Source of the DNA: Phycisphaeraceae bacterium
GTDB lineage: Bacteria; Planctomycetota; Phycisphaerae; Phycisphaerales; Phycisphaeraceae
NCBI GenBank assembly: GCA_028281215.1
Contig: JANQKH010000634.1
Location: 1-5,243 of the forward strand
Reading direction: 5' to 3'
Length of the DNA stretch: 5,243 nt
The notes under the pieces are model-generated. The model did no database searches and was not told where the DNA came from. It saw nothing but the letters and a program-made list of their open reading frames with translations. This document shows, piece by piece, positions 1 to 5,243 of this stretch. The position numbers and the translations under genes are program-made. How positions within the stretch are numbered: position 1 is the first letter of the stretch; the number at the start of each line of letters is the position of its first letter.

Positions 1-507
1 GTGCTTGCCCCAATACGTGCTGAACCAGAGTTTGCCTTGTTTGTCTTCATGAATGCCGGAATGGATTTTCCCGTGTCCGTACTGGCCTCCTTTTTGCCCG
101 AAGTCGCGCCACGTATCGATGACCAACTTGAGTCGGCGCGTCGCGGGGTCGTATTCGTACACATGGCTCGTCGCGTTGCGGCCAAGGTGATCGCCGATCG
201 ATGTGTAATACTTGCCGTTTGAGGCCAAACACCCATCACCCCATGTCGACCATAGCGTGCCCTTGCCCTTGTCCGGCAGCCCTTCGATGATCGTCAGATC
301 GATCCGTGGCGGCGATTTGGCGATGGTGAATGATTTTGCGTATTCGCCAAGCGCATCGGGCGCGCGAAGCAACGACCGGCCGGTTAGCGTCCTGCCCGTC
401 AACGATTCCGCCTGACTCGAATGCACTTGCGAAAACAGCACCACCACGCCAACCGTCAAAACCAACCCACGTGTCATTTCAAATTTCAATGGACACCGTT
501 TCATCAT
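1..507 (-). CDS. Secreted probable beta-propeller protein, 5' part only
   Basis: The reading frame is open from ATG at 507 to the left edge, giving 169 codons without a stop, so the C-terminus is missing. Residues 1-33 look like a Sec signal peptide: a basic start (MMKR), a hydrophobic stretch around residues 15-25 and a likely cleavage after SQA (residue 33). The mature part has propeller-like strand patterns: LWSTWGDGCLASNGKYYTS, then HVYEYDPATRRLKLVID, then IHEDKQGKLWFSTYWG. These resemble blades of NHL, SMP-30 or two-component-regulator type propellers, but I do not recognise the exact family. The start is chosen because AAGGAAGG (511-518) lies just upstream and because ATG overlaps the stop of the upstream gene (ATGA). 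A second ATG follows directly at 504. The protein is probably periplasmic or extracellular; its ligand or enzymatic role is unknown. Coding sense is secure, function is not. Confidence 0.8.
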   Translation of the reverse strand, partial: MMKRCPLKFEMTRGLVLTVGVVVLFSQVHSSQAESLTGRTLTGRSLLRAPDALGEYAKSFTIAKSPPRIDLTIIEGLPDKGKGTLWSTWGDGCLASNGKYYTSIGDHLGRNATSHVYEYDPATRRLKLVIDTWRDFGQKGGQYGHGKIHSGIHEDKQGKLWFSTYWGKH

Positions 508-2165
508 GCACCTTCCTTGACGACCAGTGTCTGATTGGGTTTCACATTGTCATAAGTTGCAGTCGTGCCGGTTTGAAAGTCAACATCAACCCGCAACGCT
601 TTTGCATCCCCCGCGCCGAAGTGCAGCACGCCATCCTGGCCGCTGGCGTAACCGAAACCAATCTGCACTTCCTTCATGCCAAGCGGCTGATCCTTCTTGC
701 CGGCTGTTTTGCGAAACACGCGCACCCGTGCACCGATGCCCATGCGGTTGAGTTTGCCCGTGCCGATCACGCGAACCTTCAGCCAATTCGCTTTCACAGA
801 CGTGTTGCGCAGCAGGTGACAATGATCGCCTTGGAACCAGTTGATCAGAAACAGGTCCAACCGGCCGTCATCATCGTAATCCGCCGACGGACCAGCCGGG
901 TAGTAAACCATGTCCTGAGAGGTTTGCTTTTCCGTCGGGCGCGGCGGGCGAAACCGCGGCAGACCGTCGTCGTCATTCCCTTCGTTCCGATAGATCAACG
1001 GCTCGACACCGCCGTCCTTCGTTCGCCACCCCGCGGAAAAATAAATGTCGTCTCGGCCGTCGTTATCAAAATCCTGAATCTCCACGTGCGGGCAGCGCAC
1101 CGGTACCGGTGTCGAAAGACCAACCTTGTCTGTCACATCTTCGAAAACCGGTTCGCCGTCCTTCATTCCACGATTCAGGTAAACCCGGTTGCGCGCCTTG
1201 ACGTGATGGATCGCAACGACCAGATCCAACTTGCCGTCATTGTTCAAATCACCAAACGCGGCGCCACAGGGCCAATCTTCACCATCGAGTGGCTTCCAGG
1301 CAAAGGTGTCATTGAGTCGCTTTGACTCGCGATACCGCCCCGTCGGCTGGCTGAGAAACAGGCGATTGCTGTGGCCGATGAAGAAGTCCGGCCGACGGTC
1401 GCCGTTGAGGTCCGCCACCGCGTGACCAAGGCCGAACAGATTGCCGGGAATCTCGGTGGTCTTGTTCACTGATGTGAACCGCAAGCCCCCTAGGTTTTTC
1501 AGCAGCGTGGTATGCGAACCGGCCCGTCCGACGAATCGATCTTCGATGATCAGCAGGTCGAGCAGGCTGTCGTTGTTGTAATCGAGCACGCCGATGTTTC
1601 GCGCCGAAAGCAGCGATGCCGGCAGCGCGCTGCTATTCCCAGTGACATCCGACCAGGTTTTTCCATCGAAGCGAAGCAGTCGGCTCTTTGCCAGTTGCGC
1701 CGTGCGTTGCGGTTCGGTTGTTCGGCGGGAGCGCGGCCGTGCGTTGTTGGCGACGTACAGTTCAGCCTTGCCGTTGTTGTTCAGATCGGCGAACACCGCG
1801 CCGCTTGTGCGTGCGAAGAATTGCACGGCTTCATCGGTCACCAACGTAAATCGGCCGTTGCCTTCGTTGCGATACAACCGCGAAGATATGGGGCCTTTCG
1901 CCGGCGCGTAGTCTTCATCGGGTCGATCACAGAAGCCGCCCACGAACAGGTCGGCATCGCCGTCACCGTCGTAATCACCCCATGCCCCGCCGTGTCCCAT
2001 GATGCCGGTCAGCCCTGCGGGCAACCCCGCGTCGCGCGTGACATCCTCAAAGGCAATCCGGCGCTGCGCTGGCGCCGCCGACGACAACAGGACCATCAGA
2101 CAACCTATGACGATTTCCGTGAAACGGTGAGAATGGATTCGGCATTTTTCTTGCATGAACACCAT
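504..2165 (-). CDS. Secreted FG-GAP/VCBS seven-motif propeller with ASPIC/UnbV domain
   Basis: The product has 553 residues. Residues 1-33 form a probable Sec signal peptide, with a hydrophobic core at about 18-31 and likely cleavage after APA. Seven calcium-binding FG-GAP/VCBS motifs of the type DxDxDGxxDL follow, starting at residues 64, 127, 195, 252, 306, 365 and 429, as expected for a seven-bladed propeller. Motifs 1, 5, 6 and 7 are canonical. Motif 3 (DYNNDSLLDL) and motif 4 (DLNGDRRPDF) lack the usual glycine. Residues 460-553 match the ASPIC/UnbV domain, with NRMGIGARVRV near the start and VLHFGAGDA near the end. Such proteins are exported and thought to act in binding at or outside the cell surface; the ligand cannot be read from the sequence. 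The start at 2165 is supported by GGGGAGG 7 nt upstream; ATG at 2156 is an alternative. The gene overlaps the next gene by 4 bp. Confidence 0.95.
   Translation of the reverse strand: MVFMQEKCRIHSHRFTEIVIGCLMVLLSSAAPAQRRIAFEDVTRDAGLPAGLTGIMGHGGAWGDYDGDGDADLFVGGFCDRPDEDYAPAKGPISSRLYRNEGNGRFTLVTDEAVQFFARTSGAVFADLNNNGKAELYVANNARPRSRRTTEPQRTAQLAKSRLLRFDGKTWSDVTGNSSALPASLLSARNIGVLDYNNDSLLDLLIIEDRFVGRAGSHTTLLKNLGGLRFTSVNKTTEIPGNLFGLGHAVADLNGDRRPDFFIGHSNRLFLSQPTGRYRESKRLNDTFAWKPLDGEDWPCGAAFGDLNNDGKLDLVVAIHHVKARNRVYLNRGMKDGEPVFEDVTDKVGLSTPVPVRCPHVEIQDFDNDGRDDIYFSAGWRTKDGGVEPLIYRNEGNDDDGLPRFRPPRPTEKQTSQDMVYYPAGPSADYDDDGRLDLFLINWFQGDHCHLLRNTSVKANWLKVRVIGTGKLNRMGIGARVRVFRKTAGKKDQPLGMKEVQIGFGYASGQDGVLHFGAGDAKALRVDVDFQTGTTATYDNVKPNQTLVVKEGA
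511..518 (-). promoter_or_regulatory. Ribosome binding site for the 1-507 gene
   Basis: On the minus strand AAGGAAGG precedes the ATG at 507; the AAGGA part leaves 6 nt to the start codon. It lies inside the last codons of the upstream FG-GAP gene, so ribosomes ending there could restart on the ATGA overlap at 504-507. Confidence 0.6.
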
Positions 2166-2172
2166 GTTACCG

Positions 2173-2179
2173 CCTCCCC
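2173..2179 (-). promoter_or_regulatory. Strong ribosome binding site for the FG-GAP gene
   Basis: Minus-strand GGGGAGG sits 7 nt before the ATG at 2165. It decides for this start over the in-frame ATG at 2156, which would have a poorer spacing. Confidence 0.7.
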
Positions 2180-2199
2180 ACCAGCCGCCTGAAAACGGC

Positions 2200-2205
2200 T
2201 ATAAT
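2200..2205 (+). promoter_or_regulatory. Candidate -10 box (TATAAT) for the zinc-ribbon gene
   Basis: A perfect TATAAT lies 30 nt before the ATG at 2236 and predicts transcription from about 2211-2213 with a leader of roughly 24 nt. No convincing -35 box is seen at 16-18 nt spacing (CCCACC at 2177-2182 matches poorly). A 5-bp inverted repeat, AGCCG at 2183-2187 and CGGCT at 2196-2200, abuts the box and could be an operator or chance. Read on the minus strand, the same site gives TATAGC, a weak candidate for the divergent FG-GAP gene. Confidence 0.4.
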
Positions 2206-2223
2206 CCAGCAGGAAATCCATCC

Positions 2224-2227
2224 AGGA
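2224..2227 (+). promoter_or_regulatory. Ribosome binding site for the zinc-ribbon gene
   Basis: AGGA lies 8 nt before the ATG at 2236. It supports this start over the in-frame ATG at 2155, which would add 27 low-complexity residues and overlap the start of the divergent gene. Confidence 0.6.
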
Positions 2228-2235
2228 ATCGACCT

Positions 2236-3546
2236 ATGCCCATCACCTTCAGTTGCGAGTGCGGAAAGAAGTTTCAGGTCAAGGACGAGTTTGCCGGCAA
2301 GCAAACCAAATGTCCCGTGTGCGGCAAGGCGCTGATGATTCCAAGCGCCGGCGGCGACGAACTGGAACTGGAGCAACAGGACTTGGTTCGCCCGTCCGAA
2401 CAGAACAAACCCAAGAAGAAAGCTGATGTCACGCTTGATGCTCCGGTTTCCAACGCGGGATTGGTGTTCGGCGGTGCCGTGGTCGGCGTCGGTGTGATTG
2501 CTTTTCTTGCGCTGCTCATGGGATTCCTGCAAGGCGACGGCCATGACCCCTACATGCTCGCCAAGTCGACGCCGATTCCCGGCAAGGTCGAGAGCACCGG
2601 TCCCACCCAACCGGTCAATCCGCTGGCGAACAACACCAACGGGACGGACAACGGCAACAACAATCAACCAATTATCGAACAGAAGCTGACTGAATACCAA
2701 GGCGTCACTCGCTTGCATGTGTCGACCGATGGACGCACCATCGTCACCAACAAAGGCGACGAAATCATCGTCTGGGACGTAGCCACCGAGACGGCGTTGC
2801 GAAACCTGCCCGACGGCCATGCCTGCCATGCCATCTTCCTGAACCGATCGTTTCGTTTCCTTCTGACCGTCGGCCCGACACCGACTGGCGGCCAGGCCAA
2901 ACTGTGGGATCTTCAGGACAACAAGGTGTTGCTCACCGTGCCGCTGCAAGCGCCGGTCGCCGCGTTGGGCTTCAGTCAGGACGACACCCGCGCATTTGTG
3001 AGCAACCCGATCGACGGCACGATCATGATCGACGTGGCCAATGCCAAAGCCGGGCCACCCTTGACCAACCCTTGGGCCAAGGCTCGAGTCGCCGCGTTCA
3101 ACACGAGCAAAAATCAGGCGGCATTCGCCTATGCGGCTTCGCCGAACAACCCACGGCTGGAACTGGTTGACCTTGGCTCTTTGAAAGCCACCCGCACGAT
3201 CAGCACCGACGTCGGTTCAGGCGCGATGGCTTACTCGAATGACGGACAATGGCTCGCCGTGGTGTCCGCCAAGACGGTGGTGCTCGACACCGCTGACGCC
3301 GGCAAGGTGATCGCCATCCCGCGCACCCAGAACGGCCGACTCAAAGGCAAGGTCGCCATCTCGGCGGATAACCGGTTCCTCGCTGGCCGAACAGACGACG
3401 CGCTGATCGTCTGGGATCTCAACACCAAACTGGATCGTGTCATTACCACTAGCTCGACCCCCGACTTCGCGTTCATGGGTGACGGCCGACTTGTTTACAC
3501 CACCGGCGAAGGCACACTCAAGTTTGTGCAACTGGCGGACGAGTAA
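2236..3546 (+). CDS. Zinc ribbon, membrane helix and WD40-like seven-bladed propeller protein
   Basis: The product has 436 residues. Residues 5-33 form a zinc ribbon with C7, C9, C26 and C29 (CxCG...CPVCG), typical of planctomycete proteins. An acidic and then lysine-rich linker (KPKKK at 58-62) precedes one hydrophobic helix at about 75-98. By the positive-inside rule the zinc ribbon would be cytoplasmic and the C-terminus periplasmic. Residues 105-150 are a Pro/Asn/Gly/Thr-rich spacer. Residues 152-436 contain seven repeats of about 40 residues with WD-type ends such as VWDV (179-182), LWDL (223-226) and VWDL (392-395), so a full seven-bladed propeller is likely. No enzyme motif is visible; a scaffold or sensing role is inference. 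The start at 2236 places the zinc ribbon at the very N-terminus, as is usual, and has AGGA upstream. It is divergent from the FG-GAP gene and convergent with the HDOD gene. Confidence 0.92.
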   Translation: MPITFSCECGKKFQVKDEFAGKQTKCPVCGKALMIPSAGGDELELEQQDLVRPSEQNKPKKKADVTLDAPVSNAGLVFGGAVVGVGVIAFLALLMGFLQGDGHDPYMLAKSTPIPGKVESTGPTQPVNPLANNTNGTDNGNNNQPIIEQKLTEYQGVTRLHVSTDGRTIVTNKGDEIIVWDVATETALRNLPDGHACHAIFLNRSFRFLLTVGPTPTGGQAKLWDLQDNKVLLTVPLQAPVAALGFSQDDTRAFVSNPIDGTIMIDVANAKAGPPLTNPWAKARVAAFNTSKNQAAFAYAASPNNPRLELVDLGSLKATRTISTDVGSGAMAYSNDGQWLAVVSAKTVVLDTADAGKVIAIPRTQNGRLKGKVAISADNRFLAGRTDDALIVWDLNTKLDRVITTSSTPDFAFMGDGRLVYTTGEGTLKFVQLADE

Positions 3547-3561
3547 ATCGGCGGGCCGATT
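3546..3561 (+). repeat. Inverted repeat at the end of the zinc-ribbon gene
   Basis: AATCGGC (3546-3552) and GCCGATT (3555-3561) form a perfect 7-bp inverted repeat around GG, starting on the last base of the stop codon. With a realistic loop it makes a 6-bp stem. No T-run follows on the plus strand, so it may slow or protect the transcript end but is not a classical intrinsic terminator. Confidence 0.45.
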
Positions 3562-3735
3562 CGCTGCGGATATGAAAAAGGCGACGATTCGTAAGAACCG
3601 CCGCCCGGAGGGAAAAGAGAGACGCCTAGGTTGATCGCGGCGCTGCCTTGCGGCGCGCCCGGTGGAACCGTTTACCCGACGACACCCTTGAACGTCGAGT
3701 TGCCTCCGGTCCACCTCCGCCTCGTGTTGCAAAGC
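3562..3735. other. Convergent intergenic gap with further inverted repeats
   Basis: No credible gene is seen here. GCGGCGC occurs twice (3637-3643 and 3650-3656). GGTGGAACCG (3661-3670) pairs with CGGTCCACC (3707-3715) apart from one bulged A, and inside it CGACG (3677-3681) pairs with CGTCG (3693-3697). This nested arrangement could fold as RNA on either strand, but GC-rich sequence gives such pairings often. The 3' ends of both flanking transcripts probably fall here. Confidence 0.4.
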
Positions 3736-3754
3736 ACGGGCTCCAGCCCGTACT
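3731..3754 (-). terminator. Hairpin overlapping the HDOD stop codon, terminator-like
   Basis: The minus-strand RNA can form AGUACGGGCU paired with AGCCCGUGCU around GG, including one G-U pair, and is followed by only two more U. The stem begins within the TAG stop of the HDOD gene (3753-3755). The core ACGGGCT-CC-AGCCCGT (3736-3751) is a perfect 7-bp inverted repeat. The U-tract is short for an intrinsic terminator. The core also resembles short palindromes that I recall as dispersed repeats in planctomycete genomes, which I cannot confirm from this window. Confidence 0.45.
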
Positions 3755-4664
3755 ACGAACCCTGGATCAACGCGGCGGCTTCCTCCATCGCCTGAGGTAG
3801 TTGTTGCTTCACTTCTTCGATCTTCGCGGCTGTCAATTGCAAGTCGTCCAACACATCTTCCGAAGGTTGATCGACTTCCACGTCGCGTGTGAAGCCGTTG
3901 TTGGTCTGTTTTGAGATCACGTCGCCTACGTACACCAGCGACGTCAGCGTCCGGTTCGCCTTGGCCAGTTCCAGCGGCCGATGATGGAAGCCGGTCACAT
4001 AGCCGAAGCTTGCGGGAAACTTCCACATCTTGCAAAGCGCCGAACCGAATTGCTCGTGGTTCGCGCCCACGCACTGTTCTTCCGCCTGCCGAAATGTGAC
4101 GCCCGGATTTTTTTCCATGAAGTCGAACGTTTCGATCAGTTTGCCGCGGCGAGCTTGCATCTCCACCATGATGCCCATGTCGTGAATCAGCCCGGCAAGA
4201 AACGCTTCGTCCGGCAATCCAAGCCCGGCCGCCTTCGAGAGCAACTGCGTGCCGCAAGCAACGCAGATCGAATGGTTCCAAAGTTCGCGTGCATCGAACT
4301 GAGGGCAAATCTGACCACCGCGGAACAGCTTGGCCAAACTCGCCGCGATCGCGATGTTTTTCACGGCGTTCAAGCCCAGCAGCACAATCGCACGGTTGAT
4401 CGAACCGATCTGCCCCGGCAAACCATAGAACGCCGAGTTCACCACTTTCAGGATGCGGGCGCCCAACGCCGGGTCGTGCGTGATGATCTTGTTCAGATCC
4501 TGCGCTGACGAGTTCGGATCTTCCACCACTTCGATGATCTTCAACGTCACTTCGGGCAACGTCGCGATGTGGCTGATCTCCTGGATCGTCTTCTGGATCA
4601 GCGCGTCGCGTTCCGGGTTTGGCGCTGCCGCTTCGGCATTGCTGGGTGTGGTTGCTTGCGTCAT
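3753..4664 (-). CDS. Stand-alone HDOD-domain protein
   Basis: The product has 303 residues, close to the usual size of single-domain HDOD proteins. After about 20 disordered Ala/Pro/Asn-rich residues, the HDOD domain runs from about 27 to 235. Landmarks are LP at 36-37, the segment THDPALGARILKVVNSAFYG (62-81), INRAIVLLGLNAVKNI (89-104), WNHS (129-132), LIHDMG with the His-Asp pair at 161-162, NHEQFGSALCKMW (202-214) and FHH (226-228). HDOD proteins are HD-related regulators of bacterial signalling and stress or cell-cycle responses; catalysis is usually unproven. No GGDEF, EAL or receiver domain is attached, and the protein appears cytoplasmic with no signal peptide. Residues 235-303 are mostly helical and acidic. 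The start at 4664 is supported by GGAGAG 7 nt upstream; longer in-frame versions would run into pdhB. It lies 184 bp downstream of pdhB and probably has its own promoter. Confidence 0.93.
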   Translation of the reverse strand: MTQATTPSNAEAAAPNPERDALIQKTIQEISHIATLPEVTLKIIEVVEDPNSSAQDLNKIITHDPALGARILKVVNSAFYGLPGQIGSINRAIVLLGLNAVKNIAIAASLAKLFRGGQICPQFDARELWNHSICVACGTQLLSKAAGLGLPDEAFLAGLIHDMGIMVEMQARRGKLIETFDFMEKNPGVTFRQAEEQCVGANHEQFGSALCKMWKFPASFGYVTGFHHRPLELAKANRTLTSLVYVGDVISKQTNNGFTRDVEVDQPSEDVLDDLQLTAAKIEEVKQQLPQAMEEAAALIQGS

Positions 4665-4671
4665 GGTTTCT

Positions 4672-4677
4672 CTCTCC
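4672..4677 (-). promoter_or_regulatory. Ribosome binding site for the HDOD gene
   Basis: Minus-strand GGAGAG is followed 7 nt later by the ATG at 4664. It fixes the start at MTQATTP and argues against in-frame upstream starts that would overlap the pdhB coding region. Confidence 0.65.
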
Positions 4678-4833
4678 GCGATAAGGGCTTTCCCCAAAGC
4701 GATATCGACGACGCCTTTGCATGACTTGATACCCCATCGAAACAACACGGAAGTGTCGAACCCGTCAATCGGGACAACCGGCATAACCGGACCCGGTCCA
4801 ATCCCTGATGTGCATTCCCCAAGGCTTTGCCCC
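4678..4833. other. Gap between pdhB and the HDOD gene, rich in short inverted repeats
   Basis: No gene is supported here. GCTTT-CCCC-AAAGC (4687-4700) is a 5-bp hairpin about 10 nt upstream of the HDOD ribosome binding site. CCCG-TCAAT-CGGG and a cluster of three CCGG tetramers, including GGACC/GGTCC pairing, lie at about 4761-4799. The HDOD promoter should be in this stretch; a TTGACG on the minus strand at 4763-4768 lacks a good -10 partner. Confidence 0.35.
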
Positions 4834-4850
4834 GACCGACCCGTCCGGTC
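4834..4850. repeat. Short inverted repeat at the end of pdhB
   Basis: GACCG (4834-4838) and CGGTC (4846-4850) are separated by 7 bases and overlap the pdhB stop codon (4849-4851). The stem is GC-rich but has no T-run after it, so it is only a weak termination candidate. Confidence 0.3.
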
Positions 4851-5243
4851 AGGCGTTGTACGTGACGGCTCGAACCGCTTCGATAATCTTCCGCGTGTTC
4901 GGCAACGCTTCCTGCTCCAAGTTGATCGCATACGGAGCCGGTACATCGTCGTTGTTCACACGAATCACCTGGTTGTCCAGGTCATCGAAACACGTCTCGT
5001 ACACCTGCGCTGCGATCTCCGATGCAATCGATGAGAACGGCCAGCACTGGTCCACCACCACGCAATAGTTCGTCTTGCGAACACTCGCCGCGATCGTGTC
5101 AATGTCCAGCGGTCGATAGGTGCGGCAGTCAATCACCTCGACATCGATGCCTTCCGTCTCCAGCGCCTCCGCCGCTTCCAGCGCGAAATGAACCGGCCGG
5201 CCCGCCGTTACGATCGTGCAGTCCGCGCCTTCCTTTTTTACTT
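4849..5243 (-). CDS. pdhB: Pyruvate dehydrogenase E1 component, beta subunit, C-terminal part
   Basis: The last 130 codons are present and the 5' part lies beyond the right edge; the family is usually about 325 residues. The visible part is the transketolase C-terminal domain. Recognisable family blocks are TIVTAGRPVHFALEAAE, then EVIDCRTYRPLDIDTI, then RKTNYCVVVDQCWPFSSIASEIAA, and DVPAPYAINLEQEALP close to the end. With the alpha subunit it forms the thiamine-diphosphate E1 enzyme that decarboxylates pyruvate and passes the acetyl group to the E2 lipoyl domain, in the cytoplasm. The family also contains E1 beta subunits for branched-chain oxo acids and acetoin. The blocks fit pyruvate dehydrogenase best, but substrate cannot be fixed from this fragment. 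The partner subunit genes would be expected to the right of the window. An internal ATG at 5136 is not the start. Confidence 0.9.
   Translation of the reverse strand, partial: VKKEGADCTIVTAGRPVHFALEAAEALETEGIDVEVIDCRTYRPLDIDTIAASVRKTNYCVVVDQCWPFSSIASEIAAQVYETCFDDLDNQVIRVNNDDVPAPYAINLEQEALPNTRKIIEAVRAVTYNA

Noticed and set aside
330..1325. A 331-codon open frame on the plus strand
   Set aside because: It is antisense to the FG-GAP gene, whose repeats and ASPIC domain are unmistakable. The plus-strand translation shows no domain and is a by-product of GC-rich codon use.
1512..2192. A 226-codon plus-strand frame
   Set aside because: It is antisense to the 5' half of the FG-GAP gene, has no recognisable domain and no ribosome binding site.
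2155..2235. 27-residue N-terminal extension of the zinc-ribbon protein from ATG 2155
   Set aside because: It would bury the TATAAT box and overlap the divergent start; the ATG at 2236 has a better ribosome binding site and puts the zinc ribbon at the N-terminus.
2167..2949. A 260-codon minus-strand frame
   Set aside because: It is antisense to the zinc-ribbon gene and its translation carries no recognisable motif.
3217..4737. A 506-codon open frame on the minus strand
   Set aside because: It lies in another frame over the HDOD gene, crosses the gap and runs antisense into the zinc-ribbon gene. Its translation is Arg/Gly/Ser-rich with no family resemblance, while the HDOD frame has all its family motifs.
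4740..4768. TTGACG (minus strand, 4763-4768) as a -35 box for the HDOD gene
   Set aside because: At 17 nt spacing the -10 would be TTGTTT, which matches TATAAT at only two positions.
4665..4946. 94-residue N-terminal extension of the HDOD protein
   Set aside because: It overlaps the pdhB coding region in a different frame, is Arg-rich and unlike HDOD proteins; the ATG at 4664 has a clear ribosome binding site.
4453..5034. A 193-codon plus-strand frame across the pdhB/HDOD gap
   Set aside because: It is antisense to two clearly identified genes and has no domain signal.

Overview
The window looks like ordinary chromosome from a planctomycete. It is moderately GC-rich (I estimate 55-60% by eye, not computed). 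The strongest clue is the N-terminus of the plus-strand gene at 2236: a CxCG...CPxCG zinc ribbon followed by one membrane helix and a WD40-like propeller, a domain order I associate with Planctomycetes. The large secreted FG-GAP/ASPIC protein fits the same phylum, although that family also occurs in Acidobacteria, Verrucomicrobia and others. No rRNA, tRNA, transposase, CRISPR array or phage gene was seen.

Layout from left to right. Positions 1-507 (minus) hold the 5' part of a gene for a secreted, probably beta-propeller protein; it runs off the left edge. Positions 504-2165 (minus) encode a secreted seven-motif FG-GAP/VCBS propeller with a C-terminal ASPIC/UnbV domain. Its stop codon overlaps the start of the first gene in an ATGA junction, so the two form a translationally coupled pair. 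A 70-bp divergent control region (2166-2235) carries a TATAAT box. Positions 2236-3546 (plus) encode the zinc ribbon, membrane helix and seven-bladed propeller protein. A 206-bp convergent gap (3547-3752) holds several inverted repeats, including a probable terminator-like hairpin for the next gene. Positions 3753-4664 (minus) encode a stand-alone HDOD-domain protein. A 184-bp gap rich in short inverted repeats follows. Positions 4849-5243 (minus) encode the C-terminal 130 residues of the pyruvate dehydrogenase E1 beta subunit, which runs off the right edge.

How the genes relate. The two exported proteins at 1-2165 are very probably made from one mRNA. The membrane propeller is divergently transcribed from the same short control region and could be co-regulated, but nothing in the sequence proves a shared pathway. 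The HDOD gene and pdhB lie in the same direction but are separated by 184 bp, and no functional link between them is evident. I found no strong case for a new multi-gene system. The most noteworthy feature is three neighbouring proteins, all beta-propellers or probable ones, with different export or anchoring modes.
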